A stretch of DNA of 27,605 nucleotides, taken from positions 1-27,605 of the forward strand of contig JANTQF010000422.1 in assembly GCA_032988165.1 (NCBI GenBank), written 5' to 3'. This stretch comes from Emmonsiellopsis sp. PD_33. Its lineage: Eukaryota > Ascomycota > Eurotiomycetes > Onygenales > Ajellomycetaceae. Under the pieces are notes generated by a model that worked only from the letters and a program-made list of their open reading frames with translations, made no database searches and was not told the DNA's origin. A program made the translations under genes and the position numbers. This document shows positions 8,603 through 17,962 of this stretch, piece by piece; position 1 is the first letter of the stretch; each line of letters opens with the position of its first letter.

Positions 8603-10129
8603 CTACCCTTCGAGTCCTTTATAAACAACAGCCTCAACCTTATCAAGAATCTCAATCACCACTCCATCCACCGGCGGCAGCAACTGAAAAAACAGCGTCC
8701 CGCAAACCCCAGCCTCCCGATCAAGCCACTAACAACAAGAAAAGTCAGTTGATATTTAACACCCATCAAACTCCAAAAGTATAAACCTACCCAAAACGTA
8801 TTCGTATACCCGCCCCAACTCACCGACCCCGCCCTCCGCCCCCCCGGCACCTCATCAAGACAAACACAAACAGACAACCCCATACTAACCACTTTCCCCG
8901 CGGTCAGCATCCGATTCATCTGCCCGACAGGTTTGCTGAAGATCCTATTCATCGGCCCGTCATCGTCCAGTTGCGTCTTGAAAAGCTGATCCACGCTTTC
9001 CGGCCTCAGCACGCTACCCCCGCCTGCGAGGAGTGTGGAGAGGAGGGTCGTGTAATCGCGGGCCGTGGAGTAGAGGCCTATGCCGCCGAGGCAGTCTCGG
9101 GCGGGGTTTGGGTAAGGGGTTGGAATGGCGGAGAGGGTGCTGGGGGTTGACGGGGAGCGGGCGGCCAGCTCCACGGCGCGGGAGGGGTAGGTGGGGATGG
9201 TGGCGGGGTGGAAGGTGGTGCTTGTTAGGTTTAGTTTGGAGAAGATGGCGGTGGACATGAAGGATTCGAGGGTTTGGTTGGTTAGGGTTTCGACCTGGGG
9301 CCGGCGGTTGTTAGATAGGGGTATAATGATGTTGGGCAAGGGTTCGGGAACTTACCACGCGGCCGGCCCAGTCAATGCCAGGCCCATATGCCCAGTCCTC
9401 GCCTGGTTCAAAGATGAGGGGGTAGCGGTATTGTTCCTAGATCGATGGTCAACATGTATTTTCGCGCCACCGGAAAGGGGGAATTCAAAGCAGGGGATTA
9501 GTTACATATGTCCCCTGCAACTTGCTTGGATCTCTCCCATGATATGCATCCCACTTACGCAAATTCTCACTGACCACATCATACGCAAGCCCACTCGTGT
9601 GCGTCAGCAGGTTGCGCAGCGTGAGTTTCTTCTCTGCCTTCTGGAGGATGGGTTTTCCTATGCACACAGACACAAATAACTAAATCAGCCAACCGCAATC
9701 CCCCTCCCCCTATCCTTCGTATAATTGAACAACAGAAACACCAAAGAAAGAGATATAAATACCATCGTCCCCAAACCCCTTCAATATCTCCAGTCCTTTC
9801 AGCGCGTCCACAACCTCACCAACATCATCTTCCAGCGAAATCAACCCCCGCTCGACAACAACCATAACCGCAACCGCCGTGAACAACTTGCCCATCGACG
9901 CTGTCCAGAAGATGGAATCCTCCGATACCGTCTGGCCTGTACCGTCTACGCGGGTATTGCCATGGCTGGATGCGTGGAGGATGTTTCCTGGATATTCGTT
10001 AGTTGATGTTATGGAAGTTAGGGGATCGGAGGATTTACCGTCCTTGTCTGCTGCGCGGAAAACAGCGGCGTGAAAGGACGAGGGGTCAGATTGGATGTAT
10101 GAGGAGAATATGGAGTCGATTTCAGACAT
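8603..10129 (-). CDS. Beta-lactamase-family serine hydrolase / transesterase
   Basis: I join six exons: 10129-10039, 9987-9763, 9657-9506, 9436-9356, 9294-8791 and 8728-8603 (392 aa). The introns are 51-105 nt, all GT..AG and phase-consistent. The weakest is the third, with donor GTAACT. The fold is that of class C beta-lactamases and the EstB/LovD esterases and transesterases. S61-M-G-K64 in TASMGKLFTA is the SxxK nucleophile and base. The catalytic Tyr is probably Y173 in DWAYGPGIDWAG. LTLRNLLTHTSGLAYD is a family hallmark, and SVSWGGYTNTFW near the C-terminus matches the GGxxNTxW strand by the active site. There is no signal peptide, so it is probably cytosolic. The length matches EstB/LovD-type enzymes. 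The substrate is unknown and no secondary-metabolite cluster is visible around it, so an ordinary esterase is as likely as an acyltransferase. A TATATAT element lies at 10186-10193. Confidence 0.88.
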
Positions 10130-11360
10130 TGTCGTAGTGCGGAGGGGATGATGGTATGTCGAGTAACTACCCAAGTTGTGCCCGGATATATATTTGGTAA
10201 CTACCTGTTCGTTGGGCGTTTATGGCATGAACTCTCGCACAGCAGAGGAACAATGCCTGGAGACACACGTTATTAATATAGTTGTAGAATGCAAGAGGAG
10301 AATAGCATTCTGAGCCTCCTTCCGCCTTCCCCCTATCTCACTTTACCCCGTATTTACTGCGTCCTTTGCACCTGGATGCACGATTGCAAGGATTGAATGG
10401 CTCGGTTGATTGTTTGGCTCCCAGCCATGCTGCGACAGTGAATCGTCTCTTGCATGGTTTGTCTCCTAATTTCAACAATTCATCATTTTGACTCACTAGC
10501 CTCCTTGCCAGGCGGGCTATTCCATCGGTTGTTCGTATTGGCGTGCATTCCGAAGGTGCCCGGCGTCCGAATGCGGACTCCGATGGGTTCGGGGAACGGA
10601 TGGGATGGCCTTGGCAGCAAAAGGGAATAAAAAAGAATCCAATGATGCTGGTTATGGACTTTGAGCTGTTTATGTTTTGCGTCCTATTATTCCTTGTCAG
10701 CCAAGTCTCTGGTGGGTTGCCTTTGGGTTTCTATCCTGATGAACCCCTCTCCCCAATTCTAAACCAGGGCGGAGTAGCGAAAGAAATAAAAAAATAGAAA
10801 ATAGAAAAAGAAAATTAGAGCTCAGATTTTAGAAATACATATACAGGAATTTATCCAAAAAAATCGTTGTTCCGTCCGCTCTCCTTCGTTCATTTCCAAC
10901 ATTCTTTCCCAGATCCAGAAGCCGAAAAATCCAAAATTGATCGAGAAATAGGAATGAAACACACATAATTGTCATCATCGCGAAAGTTAAACCTAGCTTG
11001 CCAGGTGTCGATCGATCGACCCAAGACAAAAAGGTCTGCGCTGCGTCCGCTCGAGATATGATATCCGGAAACCCCGCTTTTCAAAAATCGCGACACCAGA
11101 TAAAGATAGGGATAGAAGGGACGTAACGAAATAACAAAAATAGCCAATGCTAATTAAATACAGCCTCCCCCCTAGTAAACGCCGGTCAGCTCTGAAAAAC
11201 CTGACTTGATGCATCTGTAATATTGAGAAAAAAACCAATTGGTCGTCGTTTCGTGTCGTTCTTTTCACACGTTTCCATTTTGCTCGTTTCCCCCCGTAAT
11301 TCGATTCGGACTATATATGTATGTACGGCGTGGCATCGGAGGCACATGGGGTTGCGGCTG
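10130..11360. other. Intergenic, hydrolase promoter and elongase 3' flank
   Basis: The left end holds the hydrolase promoter, including ATATATAT at 10186-10193, about 57 bp before its start codon. The rest shows no convincing gene. Frames at 10543-10797 and on the minus strand between 10829 and 11410 have no recognisable motif, and several need non-ATG starts. An A-rich patch near 10780-10825 and the region up to 11360 probably include the 3' untranslated end of the elongase gene. Confidence 0.5.
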
Positions 11361-13356
11361 TTAATGCGGCTCCGGCAATGTTGCCTCGTCTGCCCTCTGT
11401 TCATCCTCACTTAGAACCTCGTCGAAACACGCCTCGTACCCCTTTTCAGGTGTAAACGTGCCGCCATCATCGACGACAACTCCGGGTGCGGTGGAATGTT
11501 CGGGTTGTTCATTTATGTGTTGCTGCCTTTTAGTCATAATATCTTCAACGTTAGCTTCGTAACCTTCAGGATCTCGGGGAGTTTGGGTGCCGGATGGGCC
11601 GCTCCCACAAGCCACTTGGGTACCGACCGGATGAGAGGTTGTTTCTGCGGCTTTGCGGGCGGCGCCTCTTTGTTTCTTGTTCATGACTCCTTCCACGTTG
11701 GCCTCGTACGCCTTCTCGTCGGTGGGTGTGGACATACCGGATTTCGAGCTTGGTTCGACCTGGACGCCTTTCGGGTGGGCAGCGATGGCACCCGTCTTCT
11801 TTTCAACTTTCAGTTGCTTGGATGTCATGATGTCATCGACATTTGCCTCGTAAGCCTCGGGGTGGGGAGTGCTGGTTCCGGATTCCGACTCGAGAGCACT
11901 CTCGTCGCTCTGCATTTCGAGGACAGCGTGCTTGATCTCGCGGGTGACACCCTTAATCGCATCCCTGCCGGCCTTTTCGGCAACGTGGGTGGCGACTGGG
12001 TGCTTGGCTCCTTCGGTTCGACGGAGGTAGGATCGGACAAAGAAACGGACGAACAAGAAGGTGAGAGGCAAGAGATAAAGGACATTGAGCGAGACGGCAA
12101 AGGTTTGGCCACTAGTATCCAGGCAGCTGAAGGTACGGGGCTCTAGGGAATACCGTGTTTCCTGCTTTCCGAGAACGGCCTGCGCTGCTTGACCTCCATC
12201 TACACCAAATAATTTTCCGTTAGAATTGAGCACGTTTTCAGCTACTCCCTCAGCTCCAGCTGCACGGAGAGCAAGCTTTTTGAGCCAGGGACCCATACCT
12301 CCAGCGGTGTCGTTTGGCGCAGCAGCAGCGGCGTTGGGGATAGCAGAGGCCAGTGGGTTCATGGCGACGTTATGGGGAACGGCGACTGGAATGGAGTACG
12401 AGACGAAAAGATATGCGGCGGCCAAGGTGGTACCGATGAGGAACTGGGTGATTTGCATTGAGGTCAAAGTGCGCTTAACAAAAACTGGCACCCGGATGGA
12501 GAGGGCAGTCAAGGTATAGTAGAAATACTGGATAAGGTTAGCTGGAGCATCTACCAATCACGGCACACAGACCACCTACCATCAAGGAATGGATGAACGA
12601 GTTGACCAAGGCGAAAATCCAGATAGGAGCAGCCATATATCTAATTCCAGCCCACATACACATCATGGCGCCAGTATGGTGGTAGGTCTGGAGGGTGGAG
12701 CTCTTCTTTCCCTTGGCAAGGATGATGGCAGTGTCGAGGACCTCGTAGAACTTGGAGAGATAAAAGATCCAGCCGAAGAAAGCTAATCCCTTGTTCCAGA
12801 GACGGCCAACATCGGTGGAGTCTGGTACATTTCCAGGGCCCAGCTGGAACTCGGGGCTAAGCATGGTCCAATTATCGGATTTTGTGTCATAGATGGCGGC
12901 ATTTCCCAAACCTCGGGGTCCATTGATCTTGCAGAGCGCATCCACGATGCGCACGACATTGTACTTCTCGGCACGTTCGGGCCACGATTGATAGAAAGCC
13001 TGCGCCATACCAACAAATGTCCAGGCGGAATAGATGGTAAGGATAACATTGTGGAGGATGACGAAGAGGTGGAAGGCCCTTGTTTTACTAATAGCCCATG
13101 GCTTGTAGCCTCTCTTCTTGTTGATGCGGTTGAGCAGGACGACGGTGGTGGCATAGACTGCACCAATAGTGATGGGCACCTGTGGCTCCAGCACCTTGTG
13201 GAAGAGATCCGTGGGGATGTTGAATGGCTGCTGCCATGTTGGCGTCGTCACAGTGGGCGGAGGGAGGGTGGCAGGGAGAGCGGCAGGCGGGAATTGGAAG
13301 AACGAGGCGGGGGGGATGCTGGCATAGACACCAGCAACATCGGGTCTTGCGCTCAT
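11361..13356 (-). CDS. ELO/GNS1-SUR4 family fatty-acid elongase with long repeated tail
   Basis: Exons 13356-12580 and 12527-11361 give 647 aa. The 52-nt intron starts GTAGGT and ends CAG, in phase 0. ELO proteins are endoplasmic-reticulum condensing enzymes (3-ketoacyl-CoA synthases) that lengthen long and very-long-chain fatty acids. Evidence: several hydrophobic helices; KFYEVLDTAIILAK (202-215); the histidine box as TLQTYHHTG, with Q223 in the first position and H226-H227; and NSFIHSLM joined across the splice to YFYYT, the family's NxxxHxxMYxYY helix. A further membrane segment lies near 405-425 (NVLYLLPLTFLFVRFFV). Typical family members have about 280-350 aa. The extra length is an insertion rich in Ala/Gly and a hydrophilic tail from about 430 with four repeats (separate entry). 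No KKxx retrieval signal ends the protein. Which yeast paralogue (Elo1/2/3) it corresponds to cannot be decided here. Confidence 0.9.
11364..11879 (-). repeat. Four degenerate protein repeats in the elongase tail
   Basis: The C-terminal tail holds four related blocks at about residues 484, 532, 581 and 622: AYEANVDDIMTSKQ, AYEANVEGVMNKKQ, GYEANVEDIMTKRQ and GYEACFDEVLSEDEQ. Each is preceded by a Thr-Pro site (STP, STP, QTP or FTP) 4-7 residues earlier. Spacing is 48, 49 and 41 residues. The first three keep YEANV exactly; the last is diverged. They look like an amplified linear motif. Confidence 0.8.
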
Positions 13357-14872
13357 TGTTGCGGGATTGGGAGAAGTGTAGACGAGGCGAATGGCACAAG
13401 ACGAGACGGAGCGTAAATATACGGCTCAGATCTGCTTGTGCAGAAGAGGAAGTTGTTTGCCCAGGGCCGGATCAAGTGGGAAAAACTGAGTTTCTTATGA
13501 TGTTATGATTAAATCATCATAACTTGGCACCTCGAAGGTCAATTGGAACTGGTTGAACTCTGATCTACACAAGCGCAGACTGAGCAAGCAAACCCAGAAG
13601 AAGAGAGGAGAGAGTAAAAAACAAGAAGAGAAATAGTCGAAGCTGGTCAACTCGAAAAAAAAAAGAAAAGAAAAAGAAAAAGCACAGATAAACAGATCAA
13701 GAAGCCGATGCGCGCAGGGACCAGAGTTCGGACAAGATCCACGACTCTTGGGTCTCAACTTTCAAGCCACAGAAATGGCGGAGAAACGCGCCTGGGCGGG
13801 TGGATTGTTGGGACAGCAGAGGCTTATTTTCTCCAGCCAGAGCGGATCCCGAGATAGTCCAGAGCTTGGCTCTGCTGCTGCGGGTGCGTGGAGGGGTAGT
13901 GGACGGCAGCCACCGCAGTGCGCGATGCAGTGCTGGGCGACATCTGCAGCTTGGATTGAGGCATTCTGGGAGCTGCGACGCGTGCAGCATTACCTAGAGT
14001 TAGCGATTGACGGCTGGTCATTGCTGCAGAGCGGGATGGTGATGCGGAGGTTGACGATGGACGTTGGAGTCGGAGTCTTGGATGTTTTTTTGTTGAATTT
14101 TGTGTTTCCTAATTGGGCTAGCGTCGAGCGGTTTTGCCGCCCGCCTCAGCCTCAGGTCACGGGACCCACCTGACCGCCTTCCTGATTGGTCAGTCTATTG
14201 GGATTATCACGTGTGCATGACTCAGCAGTGTTTAGGGCTGGCCTGAGCCCTAACTTCCTAAAACGGACAAGCCCTAATTGCTGCTCAAAAGTCAATGCGA
14301 GATTAAGATGAAGTTCGACGCAGAATATCTGTCTACTATGGCAGCCAATATACTATTCTGTCGCCATTCTCCGACCATCCTATGCGCCGTGCCACCCCGT
14401 TTTGTTGAGCCCCGATTTTGAAACTTGTTGGGGACCGAGAACCCGTTGTAACTTGGTTTTTTTTTGCCTTTCCGGCGGTTGGTGTTCCTCGGTGTTGGCC
14501 GCCACCGCATGTGATGAGGCTGCAGATACAGCTAGCCATCGACGTCAGAGGAGATCTTGATATAGACTTGATATGCCGCTTACTGATGTCGAGAGATGTT
14601 GGACAGCGTGCTGCTTCTGGGGTTTGACGGAGATTGGGCATCTATACGCACTGCACTCGGCATACATTCATTTTGTGTTTCGCGGTCTATTGGGACTTGT
14701 TGCATTGCACGGCTCTAACATAACTATCTCGACTGATATAATAATATCACTATTAATGTTCTACTCGTGGTAGAACACAGCATCCATCCAGTTCCAATGA
14801 ACACATGACTCTGAATCCAAGAACAACGAAAAGAGAATCCCCTTCTTCTCATCATGAAGAAATACAATCCAA
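13357..14872. other. Intergenic, elongase promoter and flanks
   Basis: The elongase promoter (minus strand) includes a purine-only run at about 13653-13682, that is a CT-rich tract on the coding strand, as is common in strongly expressed fungal genes. A small candidate gene is listed separately (13824-14021). A TCACGTGT box lies at 14207-14214. From 14300 to 14870 I see no gene. Confidence 0.5.
13824..14021 (-). CDS. Possible small hypothetical protein (65 aa)
   Basis: A short minus-strand frame starts at ATG 14021, with GCAGCA just before it. The 100 nt upstream are C/A-rich like a fungal 5' leader (reading CAAAATTCAACAAAAAAAC). The peptide starts MTSRQSLTLGNAARVAAPRM and is rich in Ser, Ala, Gln and Arg, loosely like a mitochondrial presequence. 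An alternative reading splices at the GTAATG after codon 9, which would change the downstream frame. I know no family for it. It could equally be the leader of the elongase transcript or a chance frame. Confidence 0.25.
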   Translation of the reverse strand: MTSRQSLTLGNAARVAAPRMPQSKLQMSPSTASRTAVAAVHYPSTHPQQQSQALDYLGIRSGWRK

Positions 14873-15811
14873 TCACCAAGTATCACACACCACCCCAGTC
14901 AACACAAACTCCCCCCCTCCTCCGGCCCCCTTCTCCTCCCCCACAGCCCGATATACCCTCAACCGGCCCCCCTGCATCTCGCGGAGCTTATACACCTTCC
15001 GCTCCACAAACCTCCCAGCCCCATTCTGCTCAAACACCTCCAGAACATCCCCCTCCTCCCCCACCCCCACCCCCTCCACAACAGCCGTATGCTTCCCCAT
15101 ACTAACCGTCCGCCTCCCAACCCTCCACCCCCCCTCAACCAACACCCTCTCCTCCGTAACAAACCTCGCATCGACAAACTCCAAAACATCCCCCGGCCGC
15201 ACCTCCGCTCCCCCCAGCACCTCCTTAACCCCGACCCCATCACCACGCCCATAATCCAGCACAATCTGCCCATGCACCCTCCCCACCGTCCTCCTCGGCG
15301 GCTTGAGCCCATCCGCCACCGCGCACTCCCCCGCCGCCTCAATCGCCCGCACACCAAGCGTCCAACACTCCCCATCCCCAACAACCTGCCCCAGCTTCCC
15401 CCGGCAGAAATCAACAATATACCGCCCATACCGCGCCGCCGCAACCTCCAGCTCGTCGGGACTTAGAACCCTCTGCGTCCCATCACCACTACTACTATTC
15501 CCACTCCCCCTTGCCCTCGGCAGCATGATAACCTTCTGCTCCCCCCTCGCCTGGCCCGCCCTCGCGCTGTTCCAGGTAATTTTCACCTTCGTCGCGGCGC
15601 GGCCGTCGCCAACGGCCCACTGCAGGACGCCGATGAAGGTCCAGTTCTTGCTGCCGGGTGGTGTGGAGGCGGCGATGCACTCGTATGTGTAGGCGTGGTT
15701 GCGGATCGGGGTGGGGAGGGCGCGCAGGGCCGGGTAAGGGAACGTTGGCGCCTGGGTGTTTGTGAACCATTGGGTGGATAGGGAGAGGGGGATGTGGGTG
15801 GGTGCGAGCAT
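14873..15811 (-). CDS. AIM3/BBC1-type cysteine-proteinase-fold protein (stand-alone)
   Basis: A single 312-residue frame resembles the C-terminal domain of the fungal cortical-actin proteins Bbc1 and Aim3, described as a cysteine-proteinase (NlpC/papain-like) fold. Visible features are KNWTFIGVLQWAV, ARYGRYIVDFCRGKLGQVVG, then GDGECWTLGVRAIEAAG with C149, KHTAVVEGV with H241 and VFEQNGAGRFVE with N263. C149, H241 and N263 fall in the order Cys-His-Asn expected of a catalytic triad, so activity is possible but unproven. There is no SH3 domain, unlike full-length Bbc1. The start is uncertain. ATG 15811 is the first in frame, but proline-rich sequence stays open upstream, and another ATG at 15909 lies two bases out of frame across C-homopolymers. 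A TATAAATA element (about 16028-16035, minus strand) suits either start. Codon third positions are strongly G/C. Confidence 0.75.
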   Translation of the reverse strand: MLAPTHIPLSLSTQWFTNTQAPTFPYPALRALPTPIRNHAYTYECIAASTPPGSKNWTFIGVLQWAVGDGRAATKVKITWNSARAGQARGEQKVIMLPRARGSGNSSSGDGTQRVLSPDELEVAAARYGRYIVDFCRGKLGQVVGDGECWTLGVRAIEAAGECAVADGLKPPRRTVGRVHGQIVLDYGRGDGVGVKEVLGGAEVRPGDVLEFVDARFVTEERVLVEGGWRVGRRTVSMGKHTAVVEGVGVGEEGDVLEVFEQNGAGRFVERKVYKLREMQGGRLRVYRAVGEEKGAGGGGEFVLTGVVCDTW

Positions 15812-16608
15812 GTTTTCGCGGGGGTTGGAGGGGGGGGTGCGGGTGGCGGGGGCGGGGTGGTTGGGGGTGAGCGAGAGCGGGGGGGGAGGGGGCGGGGGGT
15901 TTGGAGCATTGCAAGGTTGTATGTAGGTGAGTTTGAGGGAGGTATGTATATCTGTGTGTGATGAAGTGGTGGTTTGGTGGGTTTGGAGAGGGGGATGAAG
16001 CTGGAGAGGAAGAAGGTAGGCAGGGGGTATTTATACACCCGGCGCAAGATCCAAATTCGATTCAAGAAAGAGAGGGAAATAACATGACAGAACACCCAAT
16101 GCCTCTGTGCAATAATGGAATGGCCAGTGAAGAAAGGTGTGGAACCTATGGTGAGAAACAAGCAAACTGCACTTATAATATAAAACAAAAGTGCCCCAAA
16201 ACAGCAATTATTCCCTTCGTGTCCAAATATCCCGTCACTAACCTAACCAGTCCGCACCCTCGCGCCGAAAAAGGAGCAAAATAAACGGCAAAGAGAGCAA
16301 TACCCGAAGCAATGCCCAGACATATCATGATGAAGACCACTATTGAAACTGCTAACAAAGGGATGATTGGTGGGCAACACAAGGTGGGGGAACGAAACGG
16401 CCGTCTGTCACGGCGAATTCATATCAAACGTGAATGAAAAGGAAATCAAAGAAAGAAACATCGTTAAGGGATGCTTCATGCGTTCATAACATGCCCCATA
16501 GTTATGGTCACAGAAATGGTGCCTTTGAGAAAAGCATCAAATCCGGGACCCCCCACAGCACAGTGTGAATCCCCAGATATCACAGCTGCGGGGCTAGACG
16601 CGGATGTT
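15812..16608. other. Intergenic between the two AIM3/BBC1-context genes
   Basis: The left part is the promoter or 5' end of the cysteine-fold gene, with the TATA element near 16030 and a G-run tract listed separately. The remainder is the 3' flank of the proline-rich gene. A 108-codon plus-strand frame at 15958-16284 shows no motif and crosses the promoter, so I do not call it. Confidence 0.5.
15820..15901 (+). repeat. G-homopolymer-rich tract (G-quadruplex potential)
   Basis: About 80 bp are made almost wholly of G runs of 3-8 separated by single T, C or A bases, including an 8-G run at 15879-15886. Read on the minus strand it is poly-proline coding or leader sequence just before the cysteine-fold gene. 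Such runs are prone to indels and sequencing error and can fold into G-quadruplexes. Confidence 0.75.
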
Positions 16609-17962
16609 TCAGCGCGGCTTGGTCCCAAGGGGTAAAGGGGGAGGAGGGGAAGGACCGTGGGCACCACCAACGGGAGAAGCCTGAATGCTCGGCTTCTTTG
16701 GCGGGGGCGGGGGGGGAGGGGGTTTACGCTTGTTTAGCGCTTCTAGGTCTGGTCTATTATTATTATAAGGATTAGCCGCCGGAGACTGGGGACTGTGGAC
16801 TGAATCATGGTGGGTGGGTGGGTGTGGTGGAGGCTGCGGATCTGCATATGCCGGTGACTTTTGGTCTTCTATAAAATCATTGATTCGTTTCGTAATGCCA
16901 TACTTCTGATTCATTTCACTGAGTTTCTTCCTTCCCGACTCGATTTGGTCGCTGTGCCGTTCCCGGAAGTTTCTTGCTGTGGATGCTGCGCTGCGCGCAT
17001 CACTTCTTGATACTGACGTCGGGTCGCGACTGAATGAATGCGCTGTGCGCAATGCTTGTTGCTTTTGTTGCATTGTGGTGCCCTCGGTTGGAGTCGGCCT
17101 AGTAGGCGACGTTGATACTGATGTTGGAGAGGAAGTGTTCATCCTAGCAAATCGGGACTGCAGCTCGTTCTGCGGAGACAACGCCGGTCTCTCAGCGGCG
17201 TTGCCGTTGCTAATACCAAGGCTTGGGACCGAGACACCCGCATTACTCAAGCGACTGACCGCGCCCTGGTTCATTGGAGGAACCAGGCGATTTGGAACAG
17301 CTTCATACGCAGGGGGTGGTGAGGGCGTCGACGAGGGCCGCGTGGCGCCTCGGGGCGGTAATCTTGGGGGCAAAGATGGTTTTGGTTTGGGCACGGGCCT
17401 CGACCTTGTCTCCTCCAGAGGATCTGAGGTGGTGTTGCTGCGGCGAACGGGGGGAGGAAGAAACTGCTCTGTAGTCAAGCCCGTGGTGTTTGCTCTATAC
17501 GGCACAGGCGGGGGAGCGTTCCTCGCCCGTTCCGCTTCCGCCTCCTCCGCCTCCCGTTGCGCCTGTTCCTCTTCCTGTAACGATTGGATCTGGGCAGCTG
17601 TCAACGCTGATCCTAAACCTCCTCCGCTGCTTGAAGTTACCGTATGGGGGCTTGACGCTGCGCCACCAGCCCGGTTTATATGTTTCGGTGGAGGAGGGAA
17701 GGACGAGGGGTCTTTGAGAGAGGATAATGGCCGAGAGACATGATCGCCTCGGTCAGCGGTGCTTCCGCTCTTCCCCTTGCCTACCCATCCAGCCTAGACT
17801 GAGGTCAGATACCGCGGTTTGTACCTATGCGGGCAAAGGCGGGGACGAGAGCAAACGTACAACTTGGTTGATGCCCTTGAAATCTCCTCGCCAGCTCTCT
17901 TTGCTGCCATCTTTTCCCTTGGGATGCCAGCCATCCTTCACCATTCCACGCAATCCGCTCAT
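16609..17962 (-). CDS. Proline-rich adaptor-like protein, probably cortical actin
   Basis: Exons 17962-17861 and 17793-16609 give 428 aa. The 67-nt intron starts GTACGT, ends TCTAG, and keeps phase. The first exon, starting MSGLRGMVKDGWHPKGKDG, and the joined GDFKGINQVAGWVGKGK match the N-terminus of a conserved filamentous-fungal family that I recall only as proline-rich or AIM3-like. A Glu/Ala coiled-coil patch (QSLQEEEQAQREAEEAEAER) follows near 98-120. The rest is disordered and full of SH3-ligand-type motifs: PPPVP, PKPSLPPRLPPRG, eight prolines in KRKPPPPPPPPKKPS, and a final PPPPLPLGTKPR. A conserved stretch, ARSAASTARNFRERHSDQ to MNQKYGITKRINDF, precedes the last proline run. There is no enzyme domain. 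A role as an SH3-binding scaffold at actin patches is inferred from composition and from its neighbour, a BBC1-type domain protein on the same strand. Confidence 0.82.

Noticed and set aside
9506..9673. Intron donor GTAAGT at codon ENL(R) in the hydrolase (near 9548)
   Set aside because: Although a better-looking donor, it leaves phase 1 and would shift the next exon out of the EQYRYPLIFEPGE frame; GTAACT at 9505 keeps phase.
11496..12146. 216-codon plus-strand frame with hydrophobic stretches
   Set aside because: Antisense to the elongase tail; the minus-strand frame carries the internal repeats and connects to the ELO domain.
13748..14173. 141-codon plus-strand frame
   Set aside because: Its first codon is TTG, the peptide has no family features, and the minus strand looks more gene-like here.
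16979..17743. 254-codon plus-strand frame
   Set aside because: Antisense shadow of the proline-rich gene; Gly/Val-rich composition mirrors its proline/serine codons.
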